Of a stretch of 64,000 bases of DNA, positions 35,100 to 44,381 are shown one piece after another. The translations under genes and the position numbers were made by a program. Below the pieces are notes generated by a model. It did not search any database and had not been told where the DNA came from. It saw nothing but the letters and a program-made list of their open reading frames with translations. The stretch covers positions 62,001-126,000 of the forward strand of contig JADJIH010000007.1 in NCBI GenBank assembly GCA_016707115.1. The letters run 5' to 3'. How positions within the stretch are numbered: the first letter of the stretch is position 1; each line of letters begins with the position of its first letter. Source of the DNA: Ignavibacteriales bacterium. GTDB lineage: Bacteria; Bacteroidota; Ignavibacteria; Ignavibacteriales; Ignavibacteriaceae.

Positions 35100-37016
35100 A
35101 TGAATTCAAACAAATCTATTGAGGCCGTAAAGTCAAATGACTTATTCAAAGGTTTAGACTTTGCCTCGCTAAATATTCCGTTTGATACAAAAAATTTCTT
35201 AGAATTTAAAGAAGGTGATTTGATCTATTCCTCTGGCCAGCCTTCTAATTTTGTTTACTTACTAATTAATGGCGAAGTAAAAGTTAAATTAAATTCCATC
35301 AAACGTTTATTTTTCAAATCTCCGAATGAATTTTTTGGAGAAACTGAGGTTATGCAAAAAGAACAAAGAAGTTCATCTGCTTTAGCCAACAGCGATTGTT
35401 TGATTTATAAAATTGATGAGAGTTTAGTAAGCAAACTTCTAAATGATTCATCTTTACTTAGCGGTAATCTGCTTAACGAGAGCAAACAAGAAGTTATTGA
35501 AAACAAGATTGTACCGGCAGAACCGGAATCAGTTGATAAAATTCCTGAGTTGAATTTGCAGACTGAAACTTTACAAGTTGAAAGTATAAATCTTGTTGAT
35601 ATTAAACCAAAATATGAAACCTCGATTGATCTGGATAATATTGAAATAAAACCTTATGAGCAGGAACCAGACCTTGATGCGTTTATCCAGCAAAAATATT
35701 TAGAGAACGATAACAAATCCTTAAAAAGCAATATGATTGATGATCCGGATGACATGACCAACTGGGTAATTTCCGAAGGATCGCTGGAAGAATTTTCTGG
35801 TAAATCAAAAACGGTTAATAGTAATTTCTCTGCTTCAACTCCGGCAAAGATTTTCGAAGACAAACTTGGTTCCGGCATCGATTCTAAAAAACCAACCTTA
35901 CCACAACCTTCAAATGATATTAATAAAATAGCTAAGGATATTCTAGACTATCTTTTACAGAAAACTGATTCTCAGATTGGCGCCATCTATCTTTTCTCTC
36001 AGGATTCACAGATGTTCGAAGAGATTTATCAGACCAATGAATCTATTTATAAATGCAAGATTTCAATTAAAGATGGTATAACCGGAATAGCTGCAAAACA
36101 GAAGGAAATAAAATTTGCAATTTCTTTTCTTAACGATATTAATTACAATCAGGAAATTGATCGCCCGAATGGTTTTGTTGGCGAAACACTTATTGTTATT
36201 CCATTTGTTGATGATAAAAATAATCTGTTAGGTATTGCCCAAATTGGTTCTGATGAAACTATGTTCACCAAGGATGAGGAAAGAAAGGTTAAAGAATATA
36301 CAAATCAGTGTTCAAAAATATTGCAGCAAAGTTTAGCTTTTGGTTCAAAAACAAGTATCAGTAAAAAATCAGAACTTAGTCAGATATCAAACTTTATAAT
36401 GCAGGATGTTAAAGCACCATTATTAACTATAAAGCATTATTCATCAATATTATCCAGATTTGATTTGCCGGAAGAAGTTAAAAGAGTTATTTCACTTCTT
36501 TCATCTCAGGCAAATTCTGTTATTGACCTTCTTCAATCTTCAATCGATTTTTCTGATAAGAATACCAAGACTAAATTAGAGGTAACAAGTTTTAACGAAG
36601 TAATGGATAATAATTTAACTTTACTTTCAGATTATGTTGAATCAAGAAATGTAAAATTATTTAAGAAACTTGGAGAAGATGCAAAGATTAAAGTTGATAC
36701 GAGAAAATTCTATGTGGCCTGTTATTACATTGCAAGATTTGCCTGCGATATGATGAAGCATGGCGGTAATCTTTATTTCAGCAGTCTGGTGGAGGATACA
36801 AAAGTAGTTCTTCATATAGCCGATGGAAATAAAATTGACAAAAATGATCTTTTAGAAAAGGTTTTTGATCCCGGGTTTACAAATAGCACCGGAGAAAGTC
36901 TGGGATTAAGTTTGGCCATCGCAAAATTCATTATTGAATCAATGAATGGGTCTATTAATCTGCAGTCCTCAGAATCGGGAACTAGTTATTTAATTTCAAT
37001 TCCGGTTTCTTCATAG
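35100..37016 (+). CDS. Cyclic-nucleotide/GAF/degenerate histidine-kinase sensor
   Basis: A soluble 638-residue regulator. Residues about 30-110 form a cyclic-nucleotide-binding domain (EFKEGDLIYSSGQPSNFVYL, FFGETEVMQ), about 120-275 an acidic linker, and about 279-418 a GAF domain (GAIYLFSQDSQMFEEIY, IPFVDDKNNLLGIAQIG). A HisKA-like helix follows, but the H-box reads MQDVKAPLLTIKHY, with Gln in place of the phosphoacceptor His. The HATPase region (about 540-638) keeps LGLSLAIAKFIIESMNGSI (G2 box) while the N and G1 boxes are eroded (FACDMMKHGG, IADGNKI). It probably binds ligands and signals by protein contact rather than autophosphorylation. It precedes miaA by 12 bp and is divergent from the ECF sigma gene. 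No response regulator is nearby. Confidence 0.85.
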   Translation: MNSNKSIEAVKSNDLFKGLDFASLNIPFDTKNFLEFKEGDLIYSSGQPSNFVYLLINGEVKVKLNSIKRLFFKSPNEFFGETEVMQKEQRSSSALANSDCLIYKIDESLVSKLLNDSSLLSGNLLNESKQEVIENKIVPAEPESVDKIPELNLQTETLQVESINLVDIKPKYETSIDLDNIEIKPYEQEPDLDAFIQQKYLENDNKSLKSNMIDDPDDMTNWVISEGSLEEFSGKSKTVNSNFSASTPAKIFEDKLGSGIDSKKPTLPQPSNDINKIAKDILDYLLQKTDSQIGAIYLFSQDSQMFEEIYQTNESIYKCKISIKDGITGIAAKQKEIKFAISFLNDINYNQEIDRPNGFVGETLIVIPFVDDKNNLLGIAQIGSDETMFTKDEERKVKEYTNQCSKILQQSLAFGSKTSISKKSELSQISNFIMQDVKAPLLTIKHYSSILSRFDLPEEVKRVISLLSSQANSVIDLLQSSIDFSDKNTKTKLEVTSFNEVMDNNLTLLSDYVESRNVKLFKKLGEDAKIKVDTRKFYVACYYIARFACDMMKHGGNLYFSSLVEDTKVVLHIADGNKIDKNDLLEKVFDPGFTNSTGESLGLSLAIAKFIIESMNGSINLQSSESGTSYLISIPVSS

Positions 37017-37028
37017 TAATTTTATGGA

Positions 37029-37924
37029 ATGAAATTCAATCTAATTACTATTCTTGGTCCAACAGCAACAGGAAAACAAAACTTGCAGTACAACTTGCAG
37101 ATCATTTTAATGGTGAAATAATTTCTGCAGATTCCCGCCAGGTTTACCGTGGAATGAACACCGGCACAGGTAAAGATTTATCCGAATATTTCATTGACGG
37201 CAGACAGATCCCTTATCATTTGATTGATATTATTGATCCAACTGAAGAGTTTAATCTTTTTTCATTTCAACAGAATTTTTATAAATCTTTTGATGAAATA
37301 AAAAGTAAAAATAAACTTTCCTTTCTCGTCGGTGGAACAGGAATGTATTTAAGTTCAGTTTTACAAAAATATACTCTCGGTAAAGCAGATTTTGAAAAAG
37401 AAAAACAAATTTTATCTTCATATTCTGATGATGAACTTAGAGATATTTTGAAAGACTTAAATCCATCCTTACACAACACAACTGATTTGAATGACAGAGA
37501 AAGAATTATAAAAGCCATTGCCGTAAGCAAAACCGAACAAGAAAAGACTAAAGCTAATAATATTGACTCTTTGGTTATTGGTGTTAATCTTTCCCGCGAT
37601 GAAATAAAAAAAAGAATTACCGCTAGATTAAAAAAAAGATTAGATGAAGAAGGTATGATTGATGAAGTTAAGACTCTTATGGATTCCGGCGTAAGTTATG
37701 ATAAAATGATTTTCTTTGGTTTGGAGTATAAATTCATTGCGCAGTATCTTAAGGGCGAGTTAAATAAAAATGATATGTTTCAAAAATTAAACTCCGCAAT
37801 TCATTCTTTTGCAAAACGACAGATGACATGGTTTAGAAAAATGGAAAAAGAAGGTGTTGTAATAAATTGGATTGATGGTCCGGATTTTAATAAAGCAAAA
37901 GAATTAATTGAAATTTCTTTATAA
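37029..37924 (+). CDS. miaA: tRNA dimethylallyltransferase, one-base shift near the start
   Basis: Adds an isopentenyl group to A37 of tRNAs reading UNN codons. The correct start is ATG at 37029 (MKFNLITILGPTATGK, P-loop). The frame is lost right after GK because the A-run at 37073-37076 is one base short; with five A's it reads on as TKLAVQLADHFNGEIISADS and joins the open frame (QVYRGMNTGTGKDL, DPTEEFNLFSFQ, FLVGGTGMYL, FGLEYK). The restored length is 298 residues, normal for MiaA. An in-frame ATG at 37154 would give a protein without the P-loop. Since miaA is highly conserved, a sequencing error is the likely cause. Confidence 0.9.
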
Positions 37925-37964
37925 GTCATTGCGAGTCACGATTCTATCGAGACGAAGCAATCTG
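37925..37964. repeat. Half copy of the GTCATTG...AAGCAATCTG element
   Basis: GTCATTG (37925-37931) and AAGCAATCTG (37955-37964) match the left half of the element at 7891-7966. The element abuts the miaA stop codon. Confidence 0.6.
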
Positions 37965-37989
37965 TAAAATTTATCACCAATACTAATAA

Positions 37990-39273
37990 ATGTTAATTCC
38001 AGATAAAAATTTTGCATATATAAATAAACGAGCATCCAGCAACTGGCAACTTGAAAACGATTACAAGAAATATTTTCAAAAAATAATTGTTGTGCCGTCT
38101 ATTGCTGAATCAGAAAATCTGCCTGTTTTAATTAGTTCATTAGAACAAAATGATGAGCTGGAATTACTGAATACTTTATTAATCGTTGTTGTAAATAATA
38201 GCGTTTCATCAACTGAAGAAGTTAAAAACGATAATCAAAAAACTATTGATTATCTAAAAAACATAAAATCCAGAGTAAACATTTCATTCATCGATGTTTG
38301 CAGTGCCGGAAAAGAAATGGATGATAAAAACGGCGGAGTTGGATTAGCCCGTAAAATCGGAATGGACTTAGCACTTACTAAATTTGATTATTATTCGCTT
38401 AACAAAAAGATTATGATCTGCACAGATTCTGATTGTATTGTTGAACCATATTATCTTACAAAAATCTCACAAGAGTTTAATAGAAATAATTTTGAAGCAG
38501 CAGTTGTAAATTTTGCTCACGATATTAATGGTGATGATGAAGAAACAAAAGCAATTATCTGTTACGAAATATTTTTACGCTACTATGTGCTTGGATTAAA
38601 TTTTGCAAAATCAGATTATGCTTTTCATACAATCGGCTCAACAATGCTGTGCACTCCGGAAGCTTATGTAAAAGTTGAAGGGATGAATAAACGAAAAGCT
38701 GCTGAAGATTTTTATTTTCTTGAAAAGCTTGCAAAGATTTATCCAATCGGAGAACTCAAATCAACCTTTGTTTATCCTTCAAAACGCGGCTCATGGCGTG
38801 TACCTTTTGGAACCGGAAGAAGTGTTGATAGATATTTATCCAACTCTCGTGATGAGTATTTGCTTTACGATCCTAAAAGTTTTATTGTTCTTAAGACTTG
38901 GCTGCAAGTTTTTAATGATAATTCAATATCAAATCAAATTGATTTGATTCGGATTTCCAAAAATATTCATCCTGCATTATCAGATTTTCTTTCTCAACAG
39001 GATTTCGGAAATTTTATCAATAAAGTTTTGTTAAAGAATAACAATCCAAATGAAATTGAAAAGCAAAAGCATTTTTGGTTTGATGCTTTCAGAACATTAA
39101 AACTAATTCATTATCTTCGTGATGAAACTTATCCGAATATTAATATGTTTGATGCTATTGATGAGCTATTGAAAATGATGAGCATTGAAAACATGATTAA
39201 AAGAAATTCAGCAATACCGGAACTTGAAATACAAAAAGAATATTTATTACTGCTTAGAAAGATTCAGAGTTAA
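37990..39273 (+). CDS. GT-A fold glycosyltransferase-like protein, 427 aa
   Basis: A soluble protein with GT2-like features: an N-terminal Rossmann strand (KIIVVPSIAESENLPVLISS), a second block (KNGGVGLARKIGMDLAL) and IMICTDSDCIVEPYYL, a DxD-type metal motif (about residues 142-144), then HTIGSTMLCTPEAYVKVEG and the acceptor-side AAEDFYFLEKLAKI. No signal or membrane segment. The C-terminal 150 residues are helical and unassigned. It adjoins the GlcD-type oxidase (stop TAA at 39271-39273, next ATG at 39274), so both are probably co-transcribed. The sugar donor and acceptor are unknown. Confidence 0.75.
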   Translation: MLIPDKNFAYINKRASSNWQLENDYKKYFQKIIVVPSIAESENLPVLISSLEQNDELELLNTLLIVVVNNSVSSTEEVKNDNQKTIDYLKNIKSRVNISFIDVCSAGKEMDDKNGGVGLARKIGMDLALTKFDYYSLNKKIMICTDSDCIVEPYYLTKISQEFNRNNFEAAVVNFAHDINGDDEETKAIICYEIFLRYYVLGLNFAKSDYAFHTIGSTMLCTPEAYVKVEGMNKRKAAEDFYFLEKLAKIYPIGELKSTFVYPSKRGSWRVPFGTGRSVDRYLSNSRDEYLLYDPKSFIVLKTWLQVFNDNSISNQIDLIRISKNIHPALSDFLSQQDFGNFINKVLLKNNNPNEIEKQKHFWFDAFRTLKLIHYLRDETYPNINMFDAIDELLKMMSIENMIKRNSAIPELEIQKEYLLLLRKIQS

Positions 39274-40761
39274 ATGATAATTAAAACTAATCCAGATGAA
39301 TTTGAAAACTTTGTAATTGATGCTTCCAACTTTAAAGGAAATTGTGAAGCAGTTTACTTTCCCGAAAGTGTTGATGAAGTTGTTTCGATAGTTAAAGAAG
39401 CAAATACAAATAAAACCAAAGTTACAATTGCTGGAAATGGAACTGGACTTACTGGTGCACGAGTTCCGCAAAACGGAATTGTAATTGCCACAGATAAACT
39501 GAATAAAATTCTAGAAATAAATCCAACTGAATTTTATGCTTTGATTGAACCCGCAGTTTTGCTTTCAGATTTTCAAAAAGAACTAAAACAGCAAAATCTT
39601 TTTTATCCACCTGATCCTACAGAAACTAATTGTTACATTGGCGGAACGGTAGCAACTAATGCTTCAGGTGCAAAAACTTTTAAGTATGGCCCAACTCGTG
39701 ATTATGTTATTGGTTTACAAGTCGTTCTTCCTGATGGTGAAGTGATTGATCTTGAACGAGGGAAGCAAAAAGCAATTGGATATGATCTTTCATTAACAAC
39801 TCAATCTGGTAAAAATATTTCTCTGCAAATTCCTGATTATACTTTTCCTGCTGTTAAAAATGCTTCCGGTTATTTTGTTAAAAAAGATATGGATGCGATT
39901 GATTTGTTTATCGGTTCTGAAGGCACACTTGGAATTATTACAAAGATTAAACTTAAACTTCTTCCCCAACCCGAAGACACAATTTCCTGCGTTTTGTTTT
40001 TTGAAGATGAAACAACTGCTCTAAATTTTCTTGAAGAAGCAAGAGATAAATCATATCAAAACAAAAAGAACAATATTAACGATAACATTAACGCTCTTGC
40101 ACTTGAGTTTTTTGATGAACGCGCATTAAAGTTTTTAGCAAAAGATTTTTCTGCAATTCCGGAAAATGCACAAGCAGCAATCTGGTTTGAGCAGGAATCA
40201 ACTTCCGATTCTTTTGATACTATTCTTGAAGCGTGGAATAACTTGATGCAAACTCACAATGTAAATGAAGAAACTGCGTGGTTTGCTTTTAGTGATGCAG
40301 ATAAAGAAAAGATAAAAGATTTTCGTCACGCAATTTCCTGGAAAGTTAACGAGTACGTTGCAAGAAATAATTTTAGAAAACTCGGGACTGATGTTGCTGT
40401 TCCTGATACTTCTTTCCGTGAGTTTTATTTTACTTTGCAAAATTGGGCAAAGCAAAGCAATATAGATTTTGTTTCTTATGGTCATTTCGGAAACTCTCAC
40501 ATTCACTTAAACTTTTTACCAAAGAATGATGATGAGTTTAACGAAGGCAAAAAACTTTACAAACAAATTTGTGAAGAAGCAGTTAGGTTAGGAGGAACAA
40601 TTTCCGCAGAACACGGAATTGGCAAAGCTAAACGTGATTATCTTTTAATGATGTATGGTGAAGCTAACATCCGCAAAATGGCAGCACTAAAAAAATCTTT
40701 AGATCCAAATCTTATTCTTGGAATTGGAAATATTTTTGATGAAAAGTTCTTAGGACAATAG
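39274..40761 (+). CDS. FAD-binding oxidase, GlcD/D-lactate dehydrogenase type
   Basis: A 495-residue flavoprotein of the FAD-binding-4 / FAD-oxidase-C family that oxidises 2-hydroxy acids (glycolate, D-lactate or similar). The PCMH FAD domain shows TKVTIAGNGTGLTGARVPQNG and the covalent/FAD loop YPPDPTETNCYIGGTVATNA, then GAKTFKYGPTRDYVIGLQ and FIGSEGTLGIITKIKLKL. The C-terminal cap has YGHFGNSHIHLNFLPKND and GGTISAEHGIGKAKRDYL, both typical. The substrate is not determinable. It stands at the end of the rightward run, convergent with the hypothetical lipoprotein. Confidence 0.92.
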   Translation: MIIKTNPDEFENFVIDASNFKGNCEAVYFPESVDEVVSIVKEANTNKTKVTIAGNGTGLTGARVPQNGIVIATDKLNKILEINPTEFYALIEPAVLLSDFQKELKQQNLFYPPDPTETNCYIGGTVATNASGAKTFKYGPTRDYVIGLQVVLPDGEVIDLERGKQKAIGYDLSLTTQSGKNISLQIPDYTFPAVKNASGYFVKKDMDAIDLFIGSEGTLGIITKIKLKLLPQPEDTISCVLFFEDETTALNFLEEARDKSYQNKKNNINDNINALALEFFDERALKFLAKDFSAIPENAQAAIWFEQESTSDSFDTILEAWNNLMQTHNVNEETAWFAFSDADKEKIKDFRHAISWKVNEYVARNNFRKLGTDVAVPDTSFREFYFTLQNWAKQSNIDFVSYGHFGNSHIHLNFLPKNDDEFNEGKKLYKQICEEAVRLGGTISAEHGIGKAKRDYLLMMYGEANIRKMAALKKSLDPNLILGIGNIFDEKFLGQ

Positions 40762-40802
40762 CACGCTATGAAACTGATTTTGTAGTTTAACACGCAATTT
40801 TT

Positions 40803-41183
40803 TTAACTAGACTTAAAATTACCAATAGATGAAAAGAAAAGTACTATCACAGATATTACTGCTGCACCTATTACAACCGTTAGTGCAGTCTTAGTTGCAT
40901 TGTACTCCTTCTTTCCAAATTCATTTATATCATTTAATGGGATATATGAAACACTATATGGATTGATTTTATAATTGCTTTGAGAATCGAGATATATTTT
41001 GTCACTAGTTACAAAATACGAACCCTCTTTCAAATTAAAAGTTTGGTTATCATTTGTTACAATCCTGATGTCACCCTTTTTTGAATTAAGAAACTCATCT
41101 TTAGTTATATACGTTGATGAGTAACAACCCACCAATTGCAGTAATAAACTAAAAACTAGAATAAGTACAAATGACTTTTTCAA
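40803..41183 (-). CDS. Hypothetical lipoprotein, 126 aa
   Basis: Not recognised. A lipoprotein signal peptide (FVLILVFSLLLQLVGC; Cys about residue 20) is followed by a beta-rich region (GDIRIVTNDNQTFNLKEGSYFVTSDKIYLDS) and a C-terminal membrane segment (about residues 101-118, ALTVVIGAAVISVIVLFF). The domain resembles small 'YSSTYIT...' lipoproteins common in Bacteroidota, but this is only an impression. It is the last gene on the long housekeeping strand, 25 bp past the cysS stop. Confidence 0.65.
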   Translation of the reverse strand: MKKSFVLILVFSLLLQLVGCYSSTYITKDEFLNSKKGDIRIVTNDNQTFNLKEGSYFVTSDKIYLDSQSNYKINPYSVSYIPLNDINEFGKKEYNATKTALTVVIGAAVISVIVLFFSSIGNFKSS

Positions 41184-41208
41184 ATAACGTCCAAAAATAA
41201 TAATTTAT

Positions 41209-42540
41209 TTATTTTCCAATCTTATAACTCGTACCTTCTTTACTATCCTGCAAAACAACACCAAGTTCTTTTAGTCTATCACGAATTGTATCTGAAAGCT
41301 GGTAGTTTTTATTTTGCTTTGCTTCTGTTCTAAGAGTGATAAGAAGTTCTATTAAATCATTTACAAGTTTATCATCGCCAGCATTTGTTTTGTTAAAATC
41401 TACAATGCCAAGAACATTTTCTGCTGTTTTTGTTAAAAATGTTTTTACATCATTATAAAAATTAACATCAACATTTTCTGATGAAGCAATTATACGGTTA
41501 ACTTCTTTTACAAAATCAAAAATAACTGCAACAGCCTGCGATGTATTTAAATCTTCATCCATCGCTTCTTCAAATCGCTGATAGAAAGATTTGAAATCAA
41601 ACTCAGGTTTAATACCAGAATTATTTTTCTTTATCTCATCATTAACTTTATCAACAAGATTTGTAATCTTCTCCAGACCTTTTTCTGCTCCGGTCAAAAG
41701 ATCATCAGTAAAGTTTAATGGTCCGCGGTAATAAGCCTGTGCAAAAAACATTCTTATTGCTTCAGCAGAATATCTTTTTAACACATCTCTTGCTGTAAAA
41801 AAGTTACCAAGAGATTTAGACATTTTTTCTTCATTGATATTAAGAAAACCAAAATGAAGCCAGTACTTTACAAAAGGTTTTCCTGTTGCGGCTTCACTTT
41901 GTGCAATTTCATTTTCGTGATGAGGAAAAATCAAATCATTTCCGCCGGCGTGAATATCAAATGTTTCTCCAAGATGTTTGCAGCTCATTGCAGAGCACTC
42001 AATATGCCAGCCCGGTCTTCCTTTTCCCCACGGACTTTCCCAGTAAGGCTCGCCTTCTTTTGCTTTTTTCCATAGTGCAAAATCTAACGGATTAGATTTC
42101 TCTTCATTAATTTCTATTCGTGCACCGGATTCAAGATCTTCAATATTTTTTCCGCTTAACTTTCCATATTCACTAAAATGTTTTACATCATAAAAAACAT
42201 TTCCATCTTTATTGTAAGCAAACTTTTTATCCTCAAGCTGTTTGATCAAATCGATTATCTCACCCATATGTTCAGTTGCTTTAGGATAAACATTAGCTTT
42301 TTTGATCTTCAACTTGGTGATGTCTTCAAAGAATGCATTGATGTAATCATTAGTTACTTCGCTCGGTTTTCGTTTTTCTTCGTTAGCTTTTTTAATAATC
42401 TTATCATCAACATCAGTAAGATTCATTACAAATTTTACTTTGTATCCTTTGTACTCAAGATATCTTCGCACCATATCCGCCATAACGAAAGAGCGTGCAT
42501 TACCGATATGAAAGTAATCATAAACAGTTGGTCCGCACAT
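41209..42540 (-). CDS. cysS: Cysteinyl-tRNA synthetase, start codon unclear
   Basis: Charges tRNA-Cys. The class I motifs are plain: zinc ligand and HIGH in MCGPTVYDYFHIGNARSFV, HIECSAMSCKHLGETFDIHAGG, and EEKMSKSLGNF. From the ATG at 42540 the protein has 443 residues, but the usual start is about 20 residues earlier. That missing stretch (LTKKVEEFIPIDPNEVKIY) is encoded in the same frame at 42603-42541, yet there is no ATG, GTG or TTG between it and the stop codon of rluD at 42604-42606. An indel in the A-run near 42590, a point error in the start codon, or a rare start codon would explain this. Confidence 0.93.
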   Translation of the reverse strand: MCGPTVYDYFHIGNARSFVMADMVRRYLEYKGYKVKFVMNLTDVDDKIIKKANEEKRKPSEVTNDYINAFFEDITKLKIKKANVYPKATEHMGEIIDLIKQLEDKKFAYNKDGNVFYDVKHFSEYGKLSGKNIEDLESGARIEINEEKSNPLDFALWKKAKEGEPYWESPWGKGRPGWHIECSAMSCKHLGETFDIHAGGNDLIFPHHENEIAQSEAATGKPFVKYWLHFGFLNINEEKMSKSLGNFFTARDVLKRYSAEAIRMFFAQAYYRGPLNFTDDLLTGAEKGLEKITNLVDKVNDEIKKNNSGIKPEFDFKSFYQRFEEAMDEDLNTSQAVAVIFDFVKEVNRIIASSENVDVNFYNDVKTFLTKTAENVLGIVDFNKTNAGDDKLVNDLIELLITLRTEAKQNKNYQLSDTIRDRLKELGVVLQDSKEGTSYKIGK

Positions 42541-42603
42541 ATAAATCTTAACTTCGTTAGGATCAATTGGAATAAATTCTTCTACTTTTTTTGTAAGTCG
42601 TAC

Positions 42604-43584
42604 TTATGTGCGAAGTTTTTCTAAAAGAAGTTTAAAATCTTCCGGCAATTCAGAATCAAATCTTACAAGTTTATTTGTATGCGGATGAATGAAGCCCAAT
42701 GTTTTTGCGTGTAATGCCTGCCTTGGCATTAATTCTAAAAGATTGGTAATTCTGCTTTTTAGTTTTGGCAGTTCATAACCTGAGTGAATTTTATTCCCGC
42801 CGTAAGTCGGATCACCGAAGATTGGTTTACCCATTCCCGATAAGTGAACTCTTATCTGATGTGTTCTACCGGTTTTTAAATTGAGTTTTAAATAAGAAGT
42901 AAATTCAAATTCTTCAATAACCTTGTAAAATGTGGTTGCGTCTTTTCCATCTTTATCACTTATCGTAAATTTTTTTCTATCACTTTTACTGCGAGCAATC
43001 TTTTTATTTATTACACCTTCTGTTTCAGAAAATTTTCCCCAGCAAATTGCATGATATTCTCTTTCGATAGAATGTTTGGAAAATTGTGCAGCTAACTTTG
43101 CATGTGTGTAATCATCTTTGGCAACCACAAGCAATCCGCTTGTATCTTTATCAATGCGGTGTACAATTCCCGGTCTTCCAACTTCATTTACAGAGCTTAA
43201 AGATTTTGTATGATGCAGAAGTGCATTCACTAAAGTTCCGGTGTAATTTGCATAGGCAGGATGAGCGACCATTCCTGCAGCCTTATTTACAATAAGGAAA
43301 TACTCATCTTCATAAATAATATCAAGAGTAATATCTTCAGCTTCAACATCTTCAGGTCTTGGAGAAATTAGCTGAATTGCTTCAACTTTATCAAAAGGTT
43401 TAACATTATAATTAGATTTGACAACAACGCCGTTAACAGTAACGAGTCCGGCATCAACTGCTTTTTGTACTTTAGATCGTGTAGTATTTTCGATATGATG
43501 AGTAAGAAATGTATCTATGCGTTCTTTTCTTTTTCCTTCAGGTACATCAATCAGAAATTTCTTTTCGCTTATCAGTCTGCTCAT
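42604..43584 (-). CDS. rluD: Ribosomal large-subunit pseudouridine synthase, RluD family
   Basis: A 326-residue pseudouridine synthase with an N-terminal S4 domain (ERIDTFLTHHIENTTRSKVQKAVDAGLVTVNGVVVK; about residues 20-70) and the catalytic Asp in GIVHRIDKDTSGLLVVAKD (about residue 145). Further family blocks are TGRTHQIRVHLSGMGKPIFGD and RQALHAKTLGFIHP. Probably modifies 23S rRNA positions 1911/1915/1917. It overlaps lspA by 38 bp at its start. A place next to lspA and upstream of cysS is common in the ylm/divIVA neighbourhood of bacteria. Confidence 0.93.
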   Translation of the reverse strand: MSRLISEKKFLIDVPEGKRKERIDTFLTHHIENTTRSKVQKAVDAGLVTVNGVVVKSNYNVKPFDKVEAIQLISPRPEDVEAEDITLDIIYEDEYFLIVNKAAGMVAHPAYANYTGTLVNALLHHTKSLSSVNEVGRPGIVHRIDKDTSGLLVVAKDDYTHAKLAAQFSKHSIEREYHAICWGKFSETEGVINKKIARSKSDRKKFTISDKDGKDATTFYKVIEEFEFTSYLKLNLKTGRTHQIRVHLSGMGKPIFGDPTYGGNKIHSGYELPKLKSRITNLLELMPRQALHAKTLGFIHPHTNKLVRFDSELPEDFKLLLEKLRT

Positions 43585-44257
43585 TAATTGTGTCTTCGTT
43601 TATTATATCTGAGCTGTTTTCAGTTTGAACAGTTTTAGTTGATTCATCAGAAACAGCAATGTCTTGTACGGCAGTTGAAGTTCCGCCATCTAAAACAGCT
43701 TCAACCTTTTCATCTTCTTCCTGATGTTTTTTGTAGAAGAGAACAAGAACTAAAACACCAATTGTAACAGCGGCATCTGCTATATTAAATACAGGCCAGC
43801 GATCGTAACTTCTTCCAAACAAAGTAAAATCAAAAAAATCAACATCAAAAAAATCAACAACTTTACCGTAGAACAAAGGAGAGTAATCAAAGAATAATCC
43901 GTAAAAAGTTCTGTCGATTAGATTTCCAACAGCACCGCCGAGTATAAGTGCAATTGCTATTTTAAGGCTCCAGCTTTTATCGCGGATTACATAAAGATAA
44001 AATATCAAACCGATGCTTGCTACCAGGGAAAAAACAGAAATGATTAATTTAAAGTTGCTTCCAGGATCGTAACCGAAAGCCATTCCAGGATTTTCAACAA
44101 ATGTAAATCTAAAAAAATCACCAAAGACCGGAATCATTTGCCCAAGATACATTCCCTCATAATTTATATTTAGGAATGGAATCGAGAATCCTTTAACCAT
44201 TAACTTCGTAACCTGATCAATAATTACAACAGCAAATGATAAATACAACGCTTTCAA
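43547..44257 (-). CDS. lspA: Lipoprotein signal peptidase with an acidic C-terminal tail
   Basis: Cleaves the signal peptide of prolipoproteins in the inner membrane. Four membrane segments are visible, and the catalytic Asps lie in GGAVGNLIDRTFYG and VFNIADAAVTIGV, with FTFVENPGMAFGY as the third conserved block. The core ends near residue 172; a hydrophilic, acidic tail of about 60 residues (EEDEKVEAVLDGG ... TDKRKEISD) follows and is not normal for LspA. The end overlaps rluD by 38 bp, so part of the tail is encoded in the overlap. An unfinished fusion or a lineage-specific tail are possible. Confidence 0.93.
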   Translation of the reverse strand: MKALYLSFAVVIIDQVTKLMVKGFSIPFLNINYEGMYLGQMIPVFGDFFRFTFVENPGMAFGYDPGSNFKLIISVFSLVASIGLIFYLYVIRDKSWSLKIAIALILGGAVGNLIDRTFYGLFFDYSPLFYGKVVDFFDVDFFDFTLFGRSYDRWPVFNIADAAVTIGVLVLVLFYKKHQEEDEKVEAVLDGGTSTAVQDIAVSDESTKTVQTENSSDIINEDTINEQTDKRKEISD

Positions 44258-44318
44258 CTACTCAATACTCCCTGAAAATGTTATAAAGCCTTGCTTCAGA
44301 TTTTGCCCTGGGGCCCGA

Positions 44319-44339
44319 TCCCACTTTCGTGGGAATGAC
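44319..44339. repeat. Half copy of the GTCATTCCC...GGGAATGAC element
   Basis: Hairpin TCCCAC (44319-44324), loop TTTC, GTGGGA (44329-44334), ending in GGGAATGAC (44331-44339). It matches the right half of the element at 19631-19721. It lies in the 124-bp gap between lspA and the DksA-like gene. Confidence 0.55.
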
Positions 44340-44381
44340 AATCAATTATTATAATTTCACGAACAAGACTCATTTTTGATT

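Noticed and set aside
37154..37924. MiaA starting at the internal ATG 37154
   Set aside because: It lacks the P-loop that is encoded just upstream; a one-base shift explains the broken frame better.
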